This document shows, piece after piece, positions 55,861 through 64,000 of a stretch of 64,000 nucleotides of DNA. A program made the translations under genes and the position numbers. The stretch comes from CAVPDG01 sp963702535 (GTDB lineage Bacteria > Chloroflexota > Anaerolineae > Anaerolineales > UBA4823). The stretch's first letter is position 1. Each line of letters starts with the position of its first letter. The DNA is taken from positions 310,001 to 374,000 of the forward strand of contig CAVPDG010000010.1 of NCBI GenBank assembly GCA_963702535.1. Reading direction: 5' to 3'. A model generated the notes under the pieces. The model was not told the origin of the DNA. It saw only the letters and a program-made list of their open reading frames with translations, and did no database searches.

Positions 55861-57998
55861 CGCTGCCCTTTCAAAACGCGGTTCAGGGCGCGCAGCAGTG
55901 GACCGCGCTGCTCATAGCCCTGCTCGCCCAGCTCGCTCAAGCCCAGGTAAACGCGGCTACGACAGCGCCGCAACAAGCCCAAGACCAGGCGCTGCATGCC
56001 CAACATGCTCGTTTCCAGCTCTTCGCTATCCGTCCACAACCTGCCGGGGCGCCATTGGCGGCTGAGCACGTAAGGATGGGTCAAGGGCTGGTAGAGGCGC
56101 TCGAACCAGCCGCGGCTGCTCACATCCAGCCAGAACTGGATATCGACGGGGCGGTTACGCATCAGGAAGGTGTATGCCGGCGCGAGCTGAAGCGCATCTT
56201 CACCAACCGCCTGCCAGCTCCGCACGTACTGGGCCGCAATGACGCCCTGCTGCACCATCAAGATATATTCTTTGCCCAGCGGGAACCCCTCTTGCGCCAG
56301 CGCGTCCCCCGTCGACCAGCGGAACTTCTGGATCGATTCGACGAGATTGGCTGTCACCTCGCCCGCGGTCAGGCTGACATGGAAGCCGTAGCCCGGTTGG
56401 GAGAGCACTTCGCCAAAGAGGCGGCTGAGGAAGTGATCCAGCTCGACCTGTGGACCCTGGGCGCTCTCCTCAAGCCACAGGCGCAAACCTTCATACAGCT
56501 CGCCGAAGCGATAGGTGATGCGCTCCTGGACATCCGGCTTGATTTGCTCAAAGGGTGATAAGACCGGCACGCCATCCCGCTTGCGGAAAACGATCTCCGC
56601 CAGGAGCTGGGCGCGCACCAGGTCCATGCCTTGAATCGCCTGTACCAGGGCATAAGCCAGGTCGAACCGGGCGGGGTGGATGCCCCAGGAGGGATGGGCG
56701 AGGCAAGCCAGGGTGAGCAAACAGCGCGCCGCGGGCTCCTCGCGCAGGGAGCGGGAGGGGCGGTGCGAGCGGACGGGAATACCGGCTGCCTCCAGGCGGA
56801 AAGCCAGGGAAAAGCGCAGAGCGTCGGAGAGGTAGGGAGCGAGCACCGCAATCTCCCCCGGAGGGACGCCTTGCTCGGACACCAGGCTGGTGATCTGACC
56901 CACGACCCAATCGAGCATCTGCGGGTAAAAGCGGTGGTAGCTGTAAGTAAGGGCGGCTGTGGGATCATGGGCAGCCGATTCCGCTTCGGCAAGGGAATCG
57001 CCTTCGAGCTGGGAGATGGGCGGGGCTTCGCCGGGCAGAACAAAGCTCCGGGCGAGGTGAACACTCAACGACCTGACCTGTGGAGAGGTGACGAAAGACC
57101 GGTTGAAAACCACCCGCTGCGCGCACAGGTCGCGAAGAGCATAGGCGCTGGACGGGTCGGCGCCTAGAAAACGGCGATAACCCGCAGAGTGGTCATAGAC
57201 CAGCAGCGCCGAGTCAACGTGGGGGAGCCAGCCAGCCAGAAGATCGTGGGCTAACGGCATATCCTCCTCGACGTTTTCTACGATCAAATTGCGGTAGGCG
57301 CCGAGCAGGTAATCCCGGCAGGCAGGCGCCTGCCAGAGATGGTCAAGGAAGACCTCAAGCTGCAGCGAAAAATCGAGCAGATTGTGCTGCAGGCAGTAAC
57401 GGCGGAAGCGGGCGGCGCAGTCGCCGGCATCCTGGTAAACCCGCCGCTGACCGGGCTCGCCTGCCCAGGCAGACACCAGGCGCTCGCTGATCTCCGTATA
57501 AGGGAAGCCCACCACCGCAGCCTTGTTCAGGTTATCGATGACCTGGCTGTACAGGCGATTGCGGTCGATGGTGACCGATTCGAAGTAGCCCTCGTCGAGC
57601 AAGGGGCTGACCAGGTGCGCCATGTAATACTGGGCAGTCTCCAGGGTGAGGAAGAGGGGCGGGCGATCCGGGTGGGCAAAGCCCGCCGCTTCCGCCGCCA
57701 GGGGCCAAAAAAGCTCGACCATACGCCGCGCCAGACCACCAACGGTGAGCACGGTCACCACCCCACCGGCAACAACCCCCGGGGTATTGAGCGCCTGGAT
57801 ATATGGGTCTGCCAGTGTGCGCTGCGGAACGAGCAGCAGAATCGAGCTACCCGGAATGCCCTGCGACATCAAGAACAGCAGCCGCTCAACAGCAGCCGTG
57901 GTCTTCCCGCAGCCCGCCGGACCCTCGAGAAATATCTTGAGGCCCGATGGAGCCCGAACGACATCTAACTGGGCTGGAGAAAGATTTGCCGGCGGCAT
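55857..57998 (-). CDS. AddB-like helicase-related protein, degenerate Walker B, no nuclease domain
   Basis: 713 residues, intact. Walker A GPAGCGKTTAAVERLL and a second motif-like block SSILLLVPQRTLADPYIQAL resemble an SF1 helicase or AddB start. At the place of Walker B stands LIVENVEEDMPLAHDLL rather than DExx, and EIAVLAPYLSDALRFSLAFR with AGIPVRSHRPSRSL resembles the AddB helicase 2 domain. So it probably binds ATP but may not be a motor, as in AddB. The AddB nuclease domain is missing; a separate nuclease gene follows two genes on. First gene of the operon. Confidence 0.7.
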   Translation of the reverse strand: MPPANLSPAQLDVVRAPSGLKIFLEGPAGCGKTTAAVERLLFLMSQGIPGSSILLLVPQRTLADPYIQALNTPGVVAGGVVTVLTVGGLARRMVELFWPLAAEAAGFAHPDRPPLFLTLETAQYYMAHLVSPLLDEGYFESVTIDRNRLYSQVIDNLNKAAVVGFPYTEISERLVSAWAGEPGQRRVYQDAGDCAARFRRYCLQHNLLDFSLQLEVFLDHLWQAPACRDYLLGAYRNLIVENVEEDMPLAHDLLAGWLPHVDSALLVYDHSAGYRRFLGADPSSAYALRDLCAQRVVFNRSFVTSPQVRSLSVHLARSFVLPGEAPPISQLEGDSLAEAESAAHDPTAALTYSYHRFYPQMLDWVVGQITSLVSEQGVPPGEIAVLAPYLSDALRFSLAFRLEAAGIPVRSHRPSRSLREEPAARCLLTLACLAHPSWGIHPARFDLAYALVQAIQGMDLVRAQLLAEIVFRKRDGVPVLSPFEQIKPDVQERITYRFGELYEGLRLWLEESAQGPQVELDHFLSRLFGEVLSQPGYGFHVSLTAGEVTANLVESIQKFRWSTGDALAQEGFPLGKEYILMVQQGVIAAQYVRSWQAVGEDALQLAPAYTFLMRNRPVDIQFWLDVSSRGWFERLYQPLTHPYVLSRQWRPGRLWTDSEELETSMLGMQRLVLGLLRRCRSRVYLGLSELGEQGYEQRGPLLRALNRVLKGQR

Positions 57999-58033
57999 GC
58001 TCCGATTCTAATCGTTTTTCTGTTGGGAATCTC

Positions 58034-58160
58034 TTGCATTTTGCGGAGTATTGTGTATAATTTAGATATACTAAGTCTTATTACAAGGGGGTTACGGTAA
58101 GACAGACTTGGGCGGTCCTGAAAAACCACGGGCGAGATGAGGCGCCGGTGGTTTTTCTTT
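58034..58160 (+). ncRNA. Candidate small RNA with own promoter and terminator
   Basis: Rightward promoter TTGCAT (58034-58039), 16 bases, TATAAT (58056-58061). About 50 bases further, GAAAAACCAC (58120-58129) pairs with GTGGTTTTTC (58148-58157) and CTTTT follows: an intrinsic terminator. The transcript would be about 90 nt with no start codon plus ribosome site of note, and no rightward gene follows. The family is not recognised. The same hairpin could also serve leftward transcription. Confidence 0.4.
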
Positions 58161-58170
58161 TAATGAATCA

Positions 58171-58216
58171 TTTGGTAGATGGTTTGGGCAGCCACCTACC
58201 CAAACCATCTACCAAA
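58171..58216. terminator. Perfect 18-bp hairpin after the DUF4332 gene
   Basis: TTTGGTAGATGGTTTGGG (58171-58188) pairs fully with 58199-58216 around a 10-base loop. It lies 48 bases beyond the leftward DUF4332 stop and probably ends that transcript. Confidence 0.6.
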
Positions 58217-58263
58217 CTCTGGGCTGACCAGGATGAGCCTGCGGGAAAGGAACCCGCACCGGC

Positions 58264-59428
58264 TTAGTACGTAAGGATGCGCGGCAGTGTCTTAGCCTGC
58301 TCAATCCAGCTCTCTACTTGCGAAGGGAAGGGCACCTTGCGCACCAGGCGTTTCTCCATATTCGTAGAAACCAATCTCTGGTACAGGTTGGCTGGGTTGC
58401 GCGTGGCAAGCTCAACCACCGTATCCACACCGGCGGCTTCCAACAGATCAGCGTATTCTGAACCAACGCCTTTAATGCGGTAGAGATCGACATGGTTGAC
58501 CCACTTCAAGATCAGCTTGTCGCTGATGCCACTGGCGGCAGCGATATCCATGCGCCCCCGGGATGAAGCGCCCTTTTCAAGCAACGCCCGCGGGGTATCA
58601 ATCCCGATCGCCTTGAGCTTCTCGGCGTAGACCGGACCAATGCCCTCGATATACGCCAGGTCATAATAAAACTTTGCCAGCTCTTCCTGCTGGGTGGGCG
58701 TGCTCAACTCCTCCGAAAAGTCAGGCTCAATCCCTTTATCCAGCTCCTCTTCGACGTGGCTCTTCAACAGGCTCGTCCACGGCTAACGGCTCGAACTCAT
58801 CTTCCGGAGCTGGCTCCTCATCGAAAGCCTCTGCGACAGCCCAGGCTGCTACAGCCGGGGCAAGCGGCGGCTCTTCCTCTGCGACAGGCTCCAGGCTCTC
58901 CTCCTCGCTCTCGCTCTCAGGCGCAGCGAACATCTCACCGACCGGCTCAGGCTCTTGTGAGTCAGCCGATTTGCGCAGCAAGCGGATGACGATCCACACC
59001 ACCAGGGCAAGCAGGATCAGAATGACCAGCAGCAAGATGATGGCGTTGACCAGGCGGGAGCCAGGAATGTTCGGCGTTTGCGGCGGATTTGGCTGTGCTT
59101 GAACAACCGCACTGTAGGCAGAGATCGCCTGCGGATCCTGGGCGCCAGGTGCAGCCTGGACGGTCGCCAGAGTATCCGGGGCGTCTGAGCCCAGATCGTT
59201 GTAACGGGTCACAGCTAAGTTTAAGTCCTGGTTGACGGAATAGGAATCGATGGCAGCCCGCAGCCAGTCCTCTTGCAGGTCGGGGCGCAAGTTGAAAGCC
59301 CCGGAGTTGGTCCAGCGTACCGGGAACAATCCATAACCCAGGACGAAAATTCCAACCAGGAGGCCGATAACGAGACAGACAATGAAAAGTATCAGGGGAT
59401 TTCTCAGGTATTGGCGGATCTTTTCCAT
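58264..59428 (-). CDS. Two-helix membrane protein with acidic linker and DUF4332 domain, one frameshift
   Basis: About 388 residues. The ATG at 59428 follows GGAGGAGA. Helix 1 (LILFIVCLVIGLLVGIFVLG), an outer loop of about 100 residues (DLQEDWLRAAIDSYSVNQDL), helix 2 (AIILLLVILILLALVVWIVI), then a long Glu/Ala/Pro stretch. The acidic stretch ends out of frame near 58770; one base restores LLKSHVEEELDKGIEPDF and the DUF4332 part with two helix-hairpin-helix-like repeats (YYDLAYIEGIGPVYAEKLKA and DLYRIKGVGSEYADLLEA). DUF4332 resembles DNA-binding HhH modules, so a membrane-tethered nucleic-acid-binding role is possible but unproven. Confidence 0.7.
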
Positions 59429-59665
59429 GGTTCTCCTCCAAGGGGCAAGGCTGCCATTCAAGTATACATCTAATGAATTATACGACAGACAGAGAGACAA
59501 TGTAGATCGATTGTCGCTGTCTCTTGCATCACAAAGTTGCAATGATTGTGCCGTCTACAAGCCAATCCTTCCCAGGACGGGTGGGCAAAGCTTAACAAAG
59601 ACAATAAACTTGCAAAACCATGTGTTGAAATGGCGATTAAAAACAACATTGTCAGATATTCACTG

Positions 59666-59694
59666 TTGACATTTCGGCATGATTTGTATACTCT
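59666..59694 (+). promoter_or_regulatory. Promoter of the secreted repeat protein gene
   Basis: A consensus TTGACA (59666-59671), then 17 bases to TACTCT (59689-59694), or 15 to the overlapping TATACT. The leader to the ATG at 59826 would be about 125 bases, long for this window, but I recognise no riboswitch in it. The rest of the gap from 59429 shows no gene. Confidence 0.5.
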
Positions 59695-59825
59695 ATATGC
59701 ATGGGTTAAGATTCAGTTAAGCCGTATCGGGCTTGTTCGTCTACCCCAAGCAGGATAATGGAGCCCTGCGCAGGCGAATTTACGACATTCGAGCCCCACA
59801 CTCATTCAGGTTCAGGAGGTCCGTA

Positions 59826-61835
59826 ATGAAGCGTTTAGTTCAAATCACCCTCATCTTAATTCTGGTGATATCCAGCACGCTGGTGGTGCAAGGGAAAGGG
59901 CTGGATTCGCCCCGGGGACAGACGACGCCCCCGCGCAAGATATTCCTGCCCATCATGGCAAAAATGGGAGGATATGCAATCACCGGGCAAGTAACCGATG
60001 ACCAGGAGCAACCCGTGGCTGGCGTATCTGTGACCGACCAGTATGGGCATACGGTCATTTCAGACCAGAACGGCAACTACACGCTGAGCGGTCTCACGGC
60101 GGGTAACTACGAGCTTGCGCCAGCCAAGGAAGGCTATGTATTCTCACCTTCGGTAGGGCAGGTGGAAGTATCCGGAGCTTCAGGAACGCAGGACTTTTCG
60201 GGCTTCACAGCCTGCGCAGAGGCGATGGTGAATGGCAGTTTCGAATCGAACGACGCATGGGTGAGCGATCCGAACGCCGGCTATTCCAGCAGCAAGGTCC
60301 ACTCCGGCTCACGTTCCATGCTCACCGGCATCGTTGGTGGCGCGAACGTCAGCGGGCACTCCACGACGATGCAGACGATCACCATCCCAGGAGGGACGCC
60401 GGGAGCGACCCTGCGCCTGTGGCTCTACCCAATCAGCGGCGATACGGTATCCCAGGGCATGATCGTGCAGAAAAACCTGCCGACGATCGACACGGTCGAA
60501 GCCAGCAACGATGCCCAGTACGTGCAGGTGCTGGATACGAACAACGAGCTGCTGGAAACCCTGCTGTGGACGCGCAGCAACGAGCAGACCTGGGGGCTGT
60601 ACCAGTTCAACCTGAGCAAATATGCCGGGCAAACGGTAAGGGTCCAGGCTGGCGTCTACAATGACGGGCTGGGCGGCGTGACTGCCCTATACATCGACGA
60701 CGTATCCCTGGAGCTGTGCGACATGGCGCTGACGCTGCCGGAGGAGCCGACGCAGAACTGCGTCAACCGCATCAGCAATAATGGCTTTGAGTTCAACGGC
60801 TCATGGGTCATCCCCGGCACCGAATACCCGGCGGCATACTCGACCCGCTTCAACCACACCACGGGTGGCACACGCTCGATGCGAACCGGCATCATTTACA
60901 CAGCCGCAGATACCTACAGCTACTCAGACGCCTACCAGCAGGTTCACATCCCTGAAGGCACCGAGAGCATCACCTTGAATATGTGGCTTTACCAGGTCAC
61001 CGAGGAACCCACCACCCAGGAGATCGCCGTACCAATGAGCGGAAAGCTCGGGCTGGCGCCGCTGGCAAACGACCTGCAATATATCCTGGTGATGGACACG
61101 AGCGGTAATATCCTGCAATGGCTGCTGCGGCAAAAGACAAACAGCAACGGTTGGAAGCTGGTGACGTTTAACCTGGATCCGAACCGGTACGAGGACATGA
61201 CCATCCGCATCCAGTTCGGGACGTTCAACGACGGTTTCGATGATGTGACCACCATGTACGTCGACGATGTGACGATGGATGTCTGCGTCGAAGAGGCCCC
61301 CGTGCCAACACCCACGGAGCCCCCCGTGCCAACACCCCCACCCGGAGCCTGCCCGGAGCGGATCAGCAACAACAGCTTCGAAACCAATCAAAGCTGGCTG
61401 ATCCCGATCACCGCTTTCTCGGCGGGCTACTCCACCGCCAACCCGAACACGGGCACACGCTCGATGCGCAACGGGATCATCCGCACCCGCCACAACCGCT
61501 ACAGCTACTCAGATGCTTACCAGATGGTGGGCATCCCAGATACCGGGGGCAACGCGACGCTAAGCATGTATATCTACCCGATCAGCGAGGCGGCAACCGA
61601 CCAGGACGTGCAGTACGTGCTGGTGCTCGACCGCTACGGCAACTGGATCGGCACCCTGCTGTGGGGTCGCAGCGACCAGGAGGTGTGGACCTACAACGAG
61701 TTCAACATGAACCGCTACCGGGGCACCACCATCCGGCTGCAATTTGGCGTGTACAACAACGGCTTGAACGATACGACGGCGATGTATGTTGACGACGTCA
61801 GCCTGCAAGTCTGCTCATCTACCCCTACCCAATAA
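59826..61835 (+). CDS. Secreted protein with carboxypeptidase-regulatory-like domain and three repeated jelly-roll-like domains
   Basis: 669 residues, intact. The ATG at 59826 follows AGGAGG and gives MKRLVQITLILILVISSTLV, a signal peptide. Residues about 55-115 look like a carboxypeptidase-regulatory/CNA-B fold (ITGQVTDDQEQPVAGVSVTD, GNYTLSGLTAGNYEL). Then come three copies of about 165 residues, each starting with a Cys and N-x-S/G-F-E and ending YxDDVxxxxC: NGSFESNDAW to YIDDVSLELC, NNGFEFNGSW to YVDDVTMDVC, NNSFETNQSW to YVDDVSLQVC. A Pro/Thr linker precedes the third. Such domains resemble carbohydrate-binding modules, so glycan or surface binding is a fair guess. No enzyme domain is present. 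Confidence 0.8.
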   Translation: MKRLVQITLILILVISSTLVVQGKGLDSPRGQTTPPRKIFLPIMAKMGGYAITGQVTDDQEQPVAGVSVTDQYGHTVISDQNGNYTLSGLTAGNYELAPAKEGYVFSPSVGQVEVSGASGTQDFSGFTACAEAMVNGSFESNDAWVSDPNAGYSSSKVHSGSRSMLTGIVGGANVSGHSTTMQTITIPGGTPGATLRLWLYPISGDTVSQGMIVQKNLPTIDTVEASNDAQYVQVLDTNNELLETLLWTRSNEQTWGLYQFNLSKYAGQTVRVQAGVYNDGLGGVTALYIDDVSLELCDMALTLPEEPTQNCVNRISNNGFEFNGSWVIPGTEYPAAYSTRFNHTTGGTRSMRTGIIYTAADTYSYSDAYQQVHIPEGTESITLNMWLYQVTEEPTTQEIAVPMSGKLGLAPLANDLQYILVMDTSGNILQWLLRQKTNSNGWKLVTFNLDPNRYEDMTIRIQFGTFNDGFDDVTTMYVDDVTMDVCVEEAPVPTPTEPPVPTPPPGACPERISNNSFETNQSWLIPITAFSAGYSTANPNTGTRSMRNGIIRTRHNRYSYSDAYQMVGIPDTGGNATLSMYIYPISEAATDQDVQYVLVLDRYGNWIGTLLWGRSDQEVWTYNEFNMNRYRGTTIRLQFGVYNNGLNDTTAMYVDDVSLQVCSSTPTQ

Positions 61836-61861
61836 ACCTGCGATAGACCAGTTAGACACTG

Positions 61862-61896
61862 CCCTGGAGTTTGGCAAATTGAGCCAGACTCCAGGG
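61862..61896 (+). terminator. Rho-independent terminator after the secreted protein gene
   Basis: CCCTGGAGTTTGGC pairs with GCCAGACTCCAGGG (14 bp with one G-T pair) around a 7-base loop, followed by TTTT. It begins 27 bases after the stop. Confidence 0.85.
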
Positions 61897-62041
61897 TTTT
61901 CACATCCTCAAAACGGTTTTAGCAATTATCATAAAAACGCGATCCGTAAATAATATATATACTAATACTATACAAAACATTGACAATAGAGATGTTACGC
62001 TATAAAATAGTTTTACCAATACAGGTAAAAAGGAGATATCG

Positions 62042-62167
62042 ATGAACGCCGTTATTGTTGCCGTTGCTCTTGCTAGCTTAGTGATCGTCCTGCAAGCGCT
62101 TAAAGCCCCGAAAGTCCAAAGGGTGCTCGTGCCCGTCACCCGTAAGCCACGCAAGAGAAAACCCTAG
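62042..62167 (+). CDS. 41-residue single-helix membrane protein with basic tail
   Basis: AAGGAG lies 8 bases before an ATG coding MNAVIVAVALASLVIVLQAL, one membrane helix, followed by a tail rich in Lys and Arg (TRKPRKRKP) and a TAG at 62165-62167. TTGACA (61980-61985) and TATAAA (62001-62006) stand upstream with a 15-base spacer. The strong ribosome site, promoter-like pair and coherent peptide favour a real gene despite its size. The basic tail should face the cytoplasm. Function unknown. Confidence 0.55.
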   Translation: MNAVIVAVALASLVIVLQALKAPKVQRVLVPVTRKPRKRKP

Positions 62168-62291
62168 AATAAAGCCGATTTGGACATGGCAAGATATCCG
62201 CAAGCAACCGGTACAAACCTGCTATTTCGCAAAGTGAGCCAGCCAACGCGCTGGCTGCATTACTACAAACAGATCTCGTAGCGGCGATGAT

Positions 62292-63131
62292 ATGGGCGAG
62301 AATCTGGCTCCCTTTGTAAAGTATTTTGAGAAGCCTGAACACCAGGCTTTTTCATTGCCCGGAAAAGAAGCAGCCGCTCTACTCGTGCACGGCTTTCCAG
62401 GGTCCCCGGCCGAGATGCGGGAGCTTGGCTTGGCGCTGCAAAAGGCGGGGTTTAGCGTGGAAGGCATCCTGCTGCCCGGCTTTGGACAACAGATCGACAC
62501 ACTATTCGAGCGACACTATACAGAATGGTGCGCAGCGATCACAGACCGGCTGCGCCAATTGAAAAGCCAGCACCGGCCTGTGCTGCTGGCTGGCTTCTCC
62601 CTCGGGGGCGCGCTGGCGCTGCAGGCTTGCGTCGAGGAGAAGCCAGATGCGCTCGTGTTATTGGCTCCTTTCTGGAAACTGGAAGGCAGACTGTGGGGAT
62701 TGCTGCCTCTCTTACGATTGATCTTCCCTAAAATCCATCCCTTCAGGCTCGTCAAGATGGACTTTTCTGATCCCGCACTGCGCAAAGGAATGGACATCTT
62801 CATGCCGGGCGTCAACCTGGATGATCCGGAAGTGCAACAGGGAATGCGCGACTTCGCCATTCCAATCGCCATTATCGATGAAATCCGCAAAGCAGGCCTG
62901 GCGGCCTGGCACGCTGCGCCCAAAGCGACCCTGCCAACCCTGATCCTACAGGGAACAGGGGATGAGCTGGTAAAGCCTCACCTGACGCGACAGCTGTTGC
63001 AGCGCCTGCCCGGGCCGATCCAGTATTCCGAGCTCGCTGCAGCCCACGACCTGCTGGACGCCACCCGCCCCGCCTGGCCGACCGTTGAGATGGCGGTCAC
63101 GCGCTTTGCAGGGGGGATGCTCGCAGCCTGA
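62292..63131 (+). CDS. Alpha/beta hydrolase (carboxylesterase/monoglyceride-lipase-like)
   Basis: 279 residues, intact. HGFPGSPAEM (oxyanion-hole region), nucleophile Ser in LAGFSLGGALAL, Asp in LQGTGDELVKP and His in AAHDLLD make the catalytic triad. ILLPGFGQ and the cap sequence resemble Est30-type carboxylesterases. Likely cytoplasmic hydrolysis of small esters or acylglycerols. There is no good ribosome site before the ATG, so the start is less certain than the gene. Converges on the TPR gene with 9 bases between the stops. Confidence 0.87.
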   Translation: MGENLAPFVKYFEKPEHQAFSLPGKEAAALLVHGFPGSPAEMRELGLALQKAGFSVEGILLPGFGQQIDTLFERHYTEWCAAITDRLRQLKSQHRPVLLAGFSLGGALALQACVEEKPDALVLLAPFWKLEGRLWGLLPLLRLIFPKIHPFRLVKMDFSDPALRKGMDIFMPGVNLDDPEVQQGMRDFAIPIAIIDEIRKAGLAAWHAAPKATLPTLILQGTGDELVKPHLTRQLLQRLPGPIQYSELAAAHDLLDATRPAWPTVEMAVTRFAGGMLAA

Positions 63132-63140
63132 AGCAGACAC

Positions 63141-64000
63141 TCACCACTCGCTCAATTTCCAGATCTCGGGACTGACCCGCTCTTCGCTTCCATCACCGAT
63201 CTCAGCAAAGATGACGACCGCCTGTTTTAGGTGGCTCATTGCTTCTTCTTCCCGCCCAGCTGCGTGATATAGATCGGCTATGTTATTGTGCAGGGCGGCT
63301 TCATGATGGCGGTCACCCAGCAAGAGGCAGAGATCAAGCGCCTCGCAGGCGCGGGCGATAGCAGTCTCCAATGCGCCTCGTTCAGCATAAGCCAGTGAGA
63401 GGTTGTTCAGAGCGGCGATCTGAGCCTCCGGGGCTGCCGCCTGGCGCGCCGCCGCCAGGCTGTCTTCCAACTTGCCGATCGCGGTTGGCAGATCACCCCG
63501 GGCGCGCGCCAGGATGCCTGTGACGTTATTAGCTTGAGCCAGGGCAACCGGGTCGGAAGCATCTTGCGCCAGCTCTAACGCCTGGCGCGCCATCTGGTTG
63601 GCGCGCTTCACCTGACCCTGGCGATGCGCCGTGCGACTCCAATCGGCATAGACGAGAGAGAGGGTGGCTAGAGCATCCATGCCAGCCAATACTTCGGTGG
63701 CGGCGCGGAAATGTTTTTCCGCCATATCCCAATCCCCTCTCCGGGCACAGAGATCCCCAGCTTATGCTCGACACGCGCCAGGTCATCCATGCGGAGCTGG
63801 TAATGGGCACCGGCGCTATCATAGCTCTTCTGCGCTGCGGGATAATCACCCAACAGGGTGTATAGATCACCGATTGCCTCATCCAAACCGGCAGGATCGG
63901 GGTGCCCTAAAGCCAGCGCCGACTGGTAGCATGCCAGCGCCCCTGCGTTGGCATGCAAGAGGCGGGCATGCTCTCCGGCAAGGCGGTAATACTCGGCTGC
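63141..64000 (-). CDS. TPR-repeat protein, 5' part outside window, one frameshift
   Basis: The C-terminal 285 or so codons of a tetratricopeptide protein. Repeats follow one another with the usual spacing: LHANAGALACYQSALALGHP, LDEAIGDLYTLLGDYPAAQK, AALNNLSLAYAERGALETAI, ALHNNIADLYHAAGREEEAM. The end is DGSEERVSPEIWKLSEW. A one-base shift near 63735 joins RVEHKLG to RGDWDMAEKHF. The style (AEYYRLAGEHA at the window edge) resembles the C-terminal part of large Chloroflexota regulators with an ATPase or activator domain in front, but that part is not visible. Confidence 0.8.

Noticed and set aside
59695..59825. Riboswitch in the 125-base leader of the secreted protein gene
   Set aside because: The leader is long, but none of the riboswitch cores I know (c-di-GMP, cobalamin, TPP, SAM) is visible, and no terminator-antiterminator pair was found.

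Overview
The window looks like chromosomal DNA of a Chloroflexota bacterium, most likely Anaerolineae. This is inferred, not proven, from the moderately high GC content, Thr/Pro-rich linkers ahead of extracytoplasmic domains, lipoproteins with PD40 beta-propeller blades, an ADP-forming acyl-CoA synthetase, WYL- and Rrf2-type regulators, and a gene repertoire typical of that group. No rRNA, tRNA, CRISPR array or prophage was recognised. About half of the genes carry single-base frameshifts, several in short homopolymers and none accompanied by decay of the coding sequence. This points to unpolished long-read assembly rather than mass pseudogenisation. Such genes are annotated as one CDS each, with the shift position given. 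Genuinely decayed genes are typed as pseudogenes.

Layout. 1-8.9 kb: a leftward group (GntR/HutC regulator, APC permease, metallophosphoesterase, nucleotidyltransferase-fold protein, HisC-like aminotransferase, FGGY sugar kinase, NERD-domain membrane protein). A short-chain dehydrogenase diverges from the regulator, and three copies of a 10-bp motif in the shared region may be the regulator's operators. 8.9-14.7 kb: a four-CxxC protein, a TerB-like protein, a CpaE-like receiver/ATPase, GalT and a cysteine-desulfurase-like enzyme. 14.3-16.8 kb: a scarred region in which a chloramphenicol-phosphotransferase-like gene is interrupted by a diverged copy of its own downstream neighbour; a VOC protein and a broken nucleotidyltransferase follow. 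17-25 kb: an MscS channel, an NAD-dependent epimerase, and an operon of a two-domain protein kinase, a TPR/transmembrane/SH3-like protein and a cysteine-cluster protein. 25-31.8 kb: acyl-CoA synthetase (ADP-forming), a WYL regulator paired with a GyrI-like protein, and a GAF-GGDEF protein. 31.8-39.3 kb: a single-chain CydDC exporter, an AT-rich island with two damaged lipoprotein genes, and a methyltransferase with a zinc-ribbon tail.

39.4-49.7 kb: UDP-glucose dehydrogenase, an Rrf2 regulator, urocanate hydratase, a REP-associated transposase flanked by its presumed palindromes, the ABC-F factor EttA, an EamA transporter, an SGNH lipoprotein, a second SDR, a dienelactone hydrolase and an unknown protein. 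49.6-58 kb: a tightly overlapping leftward operon of an AddB-like helicase-related protein, a UvrD-family helicase, a stand-alone PD-(D/E)XK nuclease with an iron-staple cysteine pattern, RecJ and an atypical triosephosphate-isomerase-like protein. I read it as a split RecBCD/AddAB-like DNA end-processing machine. 58-64 kb: a candidate small RNA, a membrane protein joined to DUF4332, a secreted protein with three repeated domains, a 41-residue membrane protein, an alpha/beta hydrolase and a TPR protein running off the end.

Several starts appear leaderless or nearly so: a -10 element lies only about 6-12 bases before the start codon of galT, the methyltransferase and the EamA transporter, and the SGNH lipoprotein gene has a full -35/-10 pair placed so that its second ATG must be the start.
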